From: Vibrio sp. 10N.286.49.B1
GTDB taxonomy: Bacteria; Pseudomonadota; Gammaproteobacteria; Enterobacterales; Vibrionaceae
NCBI RefSeq assembly: GCF_002873335.1
Contig: NZ_MCUW01000009.1
Location: 169,317-233,316, forward strand
Direction: 5' to 3'
DNA: 64,000 bases
The notes under the pieces: generated by a model
The model's input: only the letters and a program-made list of their open reading frames with translations
Database searches by the model: none
Told to the model about the DNA's origin: nothing
Program-made: the position numbers and the translations under genes
Shown here: positions 60,138 to 64,000 of the stretch, in pieces
How the letters are laid out: every line of letters starts with the position of its first letter
How positions within the stretch are numbered: position 1 is the stretch's first letter

Positions 60138-61103
60138 ATGAGCAAACCTATACAAATGGAAAAAGGCGTCAAGTATCGCGACGCAGATAAAATGGCACTC
60201 ATTCCGGTAAAGAACATGCCGGAAGAGCAAAAAGAAGTACTACGCAAACCAGAATGGATGAAGATCAAACTACCGTCTGATAGCCAACGCATCCAAGAGA
60301 TCAAAAAGGCGATGCGTAAGAATAATCTTCACTCTGTTTGTGAAGAAGCTTCCTGCCCAAACCTTGCGGAGTGCTTTAACCACGGTACTGCAACGTTTAT
60401 GATTCTTGGCGCAATTTGTACACGCCGCTGTCCATTTTGTGATGTTGCCCATGGTCGCCCAAATGCACCTGAATCCAATGAGCCTCAAAAGCTTGCTCAA
60501 ACCATCAAAGACATGAAGCTCAAGTATGTTGTCGTTACCTCTGTTGACCGCGATGACTTACGTGATGGTGGTGCTGACCATTTTGCGAATTGTACGCGTG
60601 AGATTCGCGCATTAAACCCAGAGATTCGCATTGAAACACTCGTACCCGATTTCCGCGGACGTATGGATGTGGCTCTAGAAGCATTAAAAGACAACCCGCC
60701 AGATGTCTTCAACCACAACCTAGAAACAGCACCTAGACTCTATCGCAAGGCCCGCCCAGGAGCGAACTACAAGTGGTCTCTGCAGCTCCTAGAGAAATTC
60801 AAAGCCATGCACCCTGACGTACCCACTAAATCTGGGGTGATGATGGGCCTAGGTGAGACAAAAGAAGAGATAGTACAGGTACTTAAAGATCTTCGCGCCC
60901 ACGGTGTCACCATGCTGACTCTAGGCCAGTACCTTGCACCGAGTCGCCACCATTTACCCGTTGAACGCTACGTTCCGCCTTCAGAGTTTGATGAGCTAAA
61001 AGAAATCGCACTTGATCTTGGCTTTACGCATGCGGCATGCGGCCCGTTCGTGCGCTCTTCTTATCACGCTGATCTACAAGCAAAAGGCGTTGAAATTAAG
61101 TAA
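60138..61103 (+). CDS. lipA: Lipoyl synthase LipA
   Basis: 321 residues. Auxiliary cluster Cys68, Cys73, Cys79 and radical-SAM Cys94, Cys98, Cys101 (CTRRCPFC). It inserts two sulfurs into octanoyl-lysine. It is followed by a strong terminator. Confidence 0.98.
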   Translation: MSKPIQMEKGVKYRDADKMALIPVKNMPEEQKEVLRKPEWMKIKLPSDSQRIQEIKKAMRKNNLHSVCEEASCPNLAECFNHGTATFMILGAICTRRCPFCDVAHGRPNAPESNEPQKLAQTIKDMKLKYVVVTSVDRDDLRDGGADHFANCTREIRALNPEIRIETLVPDFRGRMDVALEALKDNPPDVFNHNLETAPRLYRKARPGANYKWSLQLLEKFKAMHPDVPTKSGVMMGLGETKEEIVQVLKDLRAHGVTMLTLGQYLAPSRHHLPVERYVPPSEFDELKEIALDLGFTHAACGPFVRSSYHADLQAKGVEIK

Positions 61104-61130
61104 TCGACGATCACCAGCGCTCGATACAAG

Positions 61131-61167
61131 AAACACGGATTGGCGATGCGCTATCCGTGTTTTTTTT
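61131..61167 (+). terminator. lipA terminator
   Basis: ACACGGAT / ATCCGTGT around a 12-nt loop, followed by eight T's. Confidence 0.85.
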
Positions 61168-61260
61168 GAGAAAAACATGCAACATGACCATCTCGCACTC
61201 GCATTTTCGCCATTTTTAGGTAGGCTTAATGAAAAACATCAGCCATTCAAGGATGTAAGC

Positions 61261-61590
61261 ATGAAACTGCTTAAAATAGGTTTACCGATCATTGCCGCCA
61301 CACTCATTGCAGGTTGTGCTCAAAACTCTCAGCAAGACAACTATTTAGAGGCCTCCTTCGAGTTATGTAACACCGAAGTCAATCTCTATTCTGTCAGTGA
61401 CGATGGCCGTGTAAGAGTCGTATGTAAAGATGGCGCTAAATTCTCTATGAATAGTGAAAAGACCCTCGAAATCATGCGAGACATCAATATTGATTACTGT
61501 AACGGTGAAGGTCTGGGGCAATTTAACGAGAGTCGTAAATACTATTCCTTCAAGTGTAAATCTGGAACATTACTCAATATCAATAAGTAA
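61261..61590 (+). CDS. Small lipoprotein, unknown function
   Basis: 109 residues. Signal peptide with lipobox LIAGC (Cys19) predicts a lipoprotein. The mature part has Cys in ELCNTEV, RVVCKDG, DYCNGEG and SFKCKSG, spaced so that two disulfides are possible, and a short repeated V-C-K-D-G-x-x-F / F-K-C-K-S-G-x-L pattern. AAGGA lies about 7 bases before ATG 61261. The longer open frame from 61012 overlaps lipA and the terminator and is not real. I do not recognise a family. Confidence 0.7.
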   Translation: MKLLKIGLPIIAATLIAGCAQNSQQDNYLEASFELCNTEVNLYSVSDDGRVRVVCKDGAKFSMNSEKTLEIMRDINIDYCNGEGLGQFNESRKYYSFKCKSGTLLNINK

Positions 61591-61613
61591 CGCCAGGCTG
61601 TAAATTCCAGACA

Positions 61614-61646
61614 TAAAAAAAGCGAGCTAATTAGCTCGCTTTTTTA
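61614..61646. terminator. Bidirectional terminator between the small lipoprotein and glyA
   Basis: A near-perfect palindrome: AAAAAAGCGAGCTAA / TTAGCTCGCTTTTTT. It serves both convergent genes. Confidence 0.9.
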
Positions 61647-61650
61647 CGTT

Positions 61651-61673
61651 AATGCCTTGCGCTGCAAGGCATT
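61651..61673 (-). repeat. Second hairpin after glyA
   Basis: AATGCCTTGC / GCAAGGCATT with loop GCT, perfect over 10 bp, between the glyA stop codon and the terminator. Probably a 3' UTR stem. Confidence 0.7.
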
Positions 61674-61683
61674 AAACATCGAA

Positions 61684-62934
61684 TTACGCGTAAACAGGCA
61701 GGCGTTTGCAGATTTCTAGAACCTTCGCTTTTGTTGCTGCTACTACGTCTTCGTTACCGATGTTATCAAGAACATCTGACATCCAGTTAGCCAACTCTTT
61801 TGCATCAGCTTCACTAAAGCCACGGCGAGTGATCGCTGGCGTACCAATACGGATACCAGACGTTACAAATGGGCTACGTGGGTCATTCGGTACCGAGTTT
61901 TTGTTAACCGTAATGTTAGCAGAACCCAAAGCCGCATCCGCTTCTTTACCGGTAATGTCTTTATCAATCAGGTCAACAAGGAACAAATGGTTCTCTGTTG
62001 AGTTAGATACGATTTTGTAGCCGCGCTCTTGGAATTGCGCAACCATCGCTTTGGCATTATCAACAACACGTTGTTGGTACGCTTTAAATTCTGGCTCCAT
62101 CGCTTCTTTAAATGCCACCGCTTTACCTGCGATTACGTGCATTAAAGGACCGCCCTGACCACCAGGGAAAACCGCTGAGTTCAGTTTTTTGTACATGTCT
62201 TCACCAGCATTTGAAAGAATCAAACCGCCACGTGGACCTGCAAGTGTTTTATGCGTGGTAGTGGTAACAACGTGAGCATGTGGAACCGGTGTTGGGTAGA
62301 CACCTGCCGCGATAAGACCCGCTACGTGAGCCATATCAACAAAGAAGTACGCGCCAACTTTGTCCGCGATTTCACGCATACGTGCCCAATCAACGATTTG
62401 AGAGTAAGCAGAGAAACCACCAATGATCATTTTCGGTTTGTGCTCAACCGCCAACTGCTCCATTTCGTCGTAGTTGATTTGACCCGCTTCATCAATACCG
62501 TAAGGAATCACGTTGTAGTGCTTACCAGAGAAGTTTACTGGAGAACCATGAGTCAAGTGACCGCCGTGTGCTAGGCTCATGCCTAAAACGGTATCACCCG
62601 GATTTAAAAGCGCCATGTAAACAGCACTGTTAGCTTGAGAGCCAGAGTGCGGCTGAACGTTTGCATACTCACAGCCAAAAAGCTCACAGGCACGATTAAT
62701 CGCCAGTGTTTCTGCTTTATCGACATACTCACAACCACCGTAGTAGCGCTTGCCTGGGTAGCCTTCTGCATACTTGTTGGTTAATTGAGTGCCTTGCGCT
62801 TCCATCACGCGAGGACTGGTGTAGTTTTCCGAAGCGATAAGCTCAATGTGCTCTTCTTGGCGAAGAGTTTCTTCTTGAATGGCTGCAAATAGTTCCGCAT
62901 CGTAATCAGCGATGTTCATATCACGCTTTAGCAT
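61684..62934 (-). CDS. glyA: Serine hydroxymethyltransferase GlyA
   Basis: 416 residues. PLP lysine in [15 protein letters not shown] (about 229-230) and family blocks [19 protein letters not shown] and [17 protein letters not shown]. It converts serine and THF to glycine and methylene-THF. A perfect PurR box lies 58-73 bp upstream, consistent with purine control. Confidence 0.98.
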   Translation of the reverse strand: MLKRDMNIADYDAELFAAIQEETLRQEEHIELIASENYTSPRVMEAQGTQLTNKYAEGYPGKRYYGGCEYVDKAETLAINRACELFGCEYANVQPHSGSQANSAVYMALLNPGDTVLGMSLAHGGHLTHGSPVNFSGKHYNVIPYGIDEAGQINYDEMEQLAVEHKPKMIIGGFSAYSQIVDWARMREIADKVGAYFFVDMAHVAGLIAAGVYPTPVPHAHVVTTTTHKTLAGPRGGLILSNAGEDMYKKLNSAVFPGGQGGPLMHVIAGKAVAFKEAMEPEFKAYQQRVVDNAKAMVAQFQERGYKIVSNSTENHLFLVDLIDKDITGKEADAALGSANITVNKNSVPNDPRSPFVTSGIRIGTPAITRRGFSEADAKELANWMSDVLDNIGNEDVVAATKAKVLEICKRLPVYA

Positions 62935-62991
62935 CTGTATCTCCTGACTCAGATTGTACTGAAAGTTTCAAAAAAACCACACAATGACCAA

Positions 62992-63007
62992 AAGCAAACG
63001 TTTTCGT
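62992..63007. promoter_or_regulatory. PurR box upstream of glyA
   Basis: AAGCAAACGTTTTCGT fits every defined base of the PurR consensus ANGCAANCGNTTNCNT. It lies 58-73 bp before the glyA start, as PurR sites do in E. coli glyA. Confidence 0.75.
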
Positions 63008-63282
63008 CACCACATTTGATGAATCGCATGATACATAATTTGATCTAGGTCATAAAGAAAAAAATGGATCTTTTTCATGCAGTTTTTTCATAGTGAACGT
63101 TAGATTACATCATGTACCAAGCGAAAATAGCCATAGAGGTAATCTAAAGTGTCAATAATTCGTTTTACAGTGTGTAAAAATTGAATTACATAGGTTTACC
63201 GCAAATTTCACACCCAAGCTATCGAAATGGTCACCTTTTTATTATTATTGCCGCGAATTGTTATTGGAAGACTTTTAACCTG
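63008..63282. other. Rest of the glyA-YitT gap
   Basis: About 275 bp, no gene. A weak MetR-like element (TGAA-N5-TCCA on the minus strand, 63077-63065) was seen; it is not strong enough to call. Promoters for both genes must lie here. Confidence 0.3.
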
Positions 63283-63882
63283 ATGGAAAAACACTCACTA
63301 AAAGAAGACTGGATAGCCATTTTGACGGGCACCTTTATTGTGGCTCAAGGCATATTCTTCTTACAATCTGCTCAACTACTTACTGGTGGTACAACCGGCC
63401 TTGCATTGTTATTGAGCCAGTTTTTGCCGGTTTCCTTTGGTATGTTGTACTTTGCCGCCAATAGTCCATTTTATCTGTTGGCTTGGCGCCGCTTTGGCAA
63501 GCGCTTTGCGTTAAGTAGTGCTATCTCTGGTGCATTGGTTTCCATATTTGCTGACAATATGCATCATGTTGTTTCAGTGGACCACATTAATACGGTGTAT
63601 TGCGCAATAGCAGGTGGGTTGTTGATGGGCTTGGGTATGCTCATTTTATTCCGCCATCGCTCAAGCCTTGGTGGATTTAACGTACTGTGCTTATTCGTAC
63701 AAGAGCGCTTTGGGATATCAGTTGGTAAAACACAATTAGCCATCGACTGCACCATTTTACTCGCGTCTTGTTTCTTCGTTGCTCCACCAGTTATATTGGT
63801 GTCAATTATTGGCGCCGTAGTACTCAATATTGTACTAGCCATGAATCACAAACCCACACGCTATGTCGTCACGTACGGCTAG
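63283..63882 (+). CDS. YitT family membrane protein
   Basis: About 199 residues from ATG 63283. Five hydrophobic helices with the YitT (DUF161) block LLTGGTTGLALLLSQ and a second SSLGGFNVLCLFVQERFG. A TTG at 63181 extends the frame but has no ribosome site and gives a non-family N-terminus. The nearest GGAAG is far (about 12 bases), so the exact start is unsure. Transport or membrane role unknown. Confidence 0.8.
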   Translation: MEKHSLKEDWIAILTGTFIVAQGIFFLQSAQLLTGGTTGLALLLSQFLPVSFGMLYFAANSPFYLLAWRRFGKRFALSSAISGALVSIFADNMHHVVSVDHINTVYCAIAGGLLMGLGMLILFRHRSSLGGFNVLCLFVQERFGISVGKTQLAIDCTILLASCFFVAPPVILVSIIGAVVLNIVLAMNHKPTRYVVTYG

Positions 63883-63905
63883 CATGACGCAGATTAGACA
63901 TCAGT

Positions 63906-63964
63906 AACAAATTCGAAATCAATAACAAATTCGAAATCAATAACAAATTCGAAATCAATAACAA
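63906..63964. repeat. 18-bp tandem repeat, three copies plus partial
   Basis: Three identical copies of AACAAATTCGAAATCAAT (63906-63959) and five bases of a fourth. Each contains TTCGAA. It lies directly after the YitT-like gene. A short CCTC-CGAA-GAGG stem follows at 63970-63981; the window ends soon after, so its context is lost. Confidence 0.85.
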
Positions 63965-64000
63965 TAAGCCCCTCCGAAGAGGTAATGCCGTTCACTTAAG

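Noticed and set aside
61012..61260. Upstream extension of the small lipoprotein
   Set aside because: Overlaps lipA and its terminator; ATG 61261 starts a proper lipoprotein signal.
63065..63077. MetR site upstream of glyA
   Set aside because: Only 7 of 8 arm bases match and the consensus is weak, so chance occurrence is likely.
62935..63282. Glycine riboswitch upstream of glyA or the YitT-like gene
   Set aside because: No glycine-riboswitch core on either strand; the PurR box is a sufficient control element.
63906..63964. CRISPR array
   Set aside because: Repeats are only 18 bp, directly abutting without spacers, and no cas genes are present.

Overview
The window is a piece of a Vibrionaceae chromosome (most likely Vibrio or a close relative). 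This rests on recognised gene content rather than a database search. It carries a sodium-type flagellar stator pair (PomA/PomB, with the conserved Asp24 of PomB), a feoABC operon, a Zur-type znuA/znuCB divergon, the sdhCDAB-sucABCD run next to gltA, a zipA-ligA pair beside cysZ, and the leuS-lptE-holA-rsfS-rlmH-mrdA-rodA-rlpA-dacA-ybeD-lipB-lipA order of gammaproteobacteria. No tRNA, rRNA, insertion sequence or CRISPR array was seen.

Layout. 0-2.6 kb: feoABC (minus strand, feoC cut by the window edge), with FNR-like and Fur-like sites in its promoter. 2.6-9.1 kb: pxpABC (5-oxoprolinase), preceded by a terminator-bearing, possibly structured leader or small RNA, and facing a giant membrane-bound AraC-type sensor-regulator tail to tail. 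9.2-11.8 kb: zinc import. 11.8-23.2 kb: TCA cycle (sucDCBA, sdhBADC on minus; gltA divergent). 23.3-33.4 kb: Nif3-like protein, a DUF1853 protein, thiI, pomAB, xseB-ispA-dxs and gltX. 33.4-43.2 kb: a more variable segment with CueR-controlled copA, a DUF411 protein, two paralogous KdgM-family porins, a secreted TraB/GumN protein, a tiny secreted protein, cueR, an unknown lipoprotein and a general porin. 43.6-48.3 kb: ligA, zipA, cysZ and a YbeL-like zinc-ribbon protein. 48.5-61.6 kb: leuS through lipA plus a small lipoprotein. 61.7-64 kb: glyA with a PurR box, a YitT-like membrane protein, and an 18-bp tandem repeat at the edge.

How it works together. The central block supplies TCA enzymes under probable ArcA control. 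The xseB-ispA-dxs operon feeds isoprenoid synthesis. The rsfS-dacA block links ribosome maturation to cell elongation. YbeD and LipB/LipA lie next; LipB/LipA would lipoylate the SucB found in this same window. CueR at 41 kb almost certainly controls the copA promoter at 33.45 kb, where a canonical 19-bp-spacer CueR operator is visible; that promoter also fixes the copA start.

The most promising undescribed signals are the leader upstream of pxpABC (two perfect hairpins, an intrinsic terminator, and an 8-bp long-range pairing that would close the whole element), the receiver-less propeller/AraC regulator beside it, a perfect 11-bp-arm operator-like dyad upstream of a KdgM porin, and the secreted TraB / 62-residue secreted peptide / cueR / lipoprotein neighbourhood. 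All regulatory-site calls are by eye and are given modest confidence.
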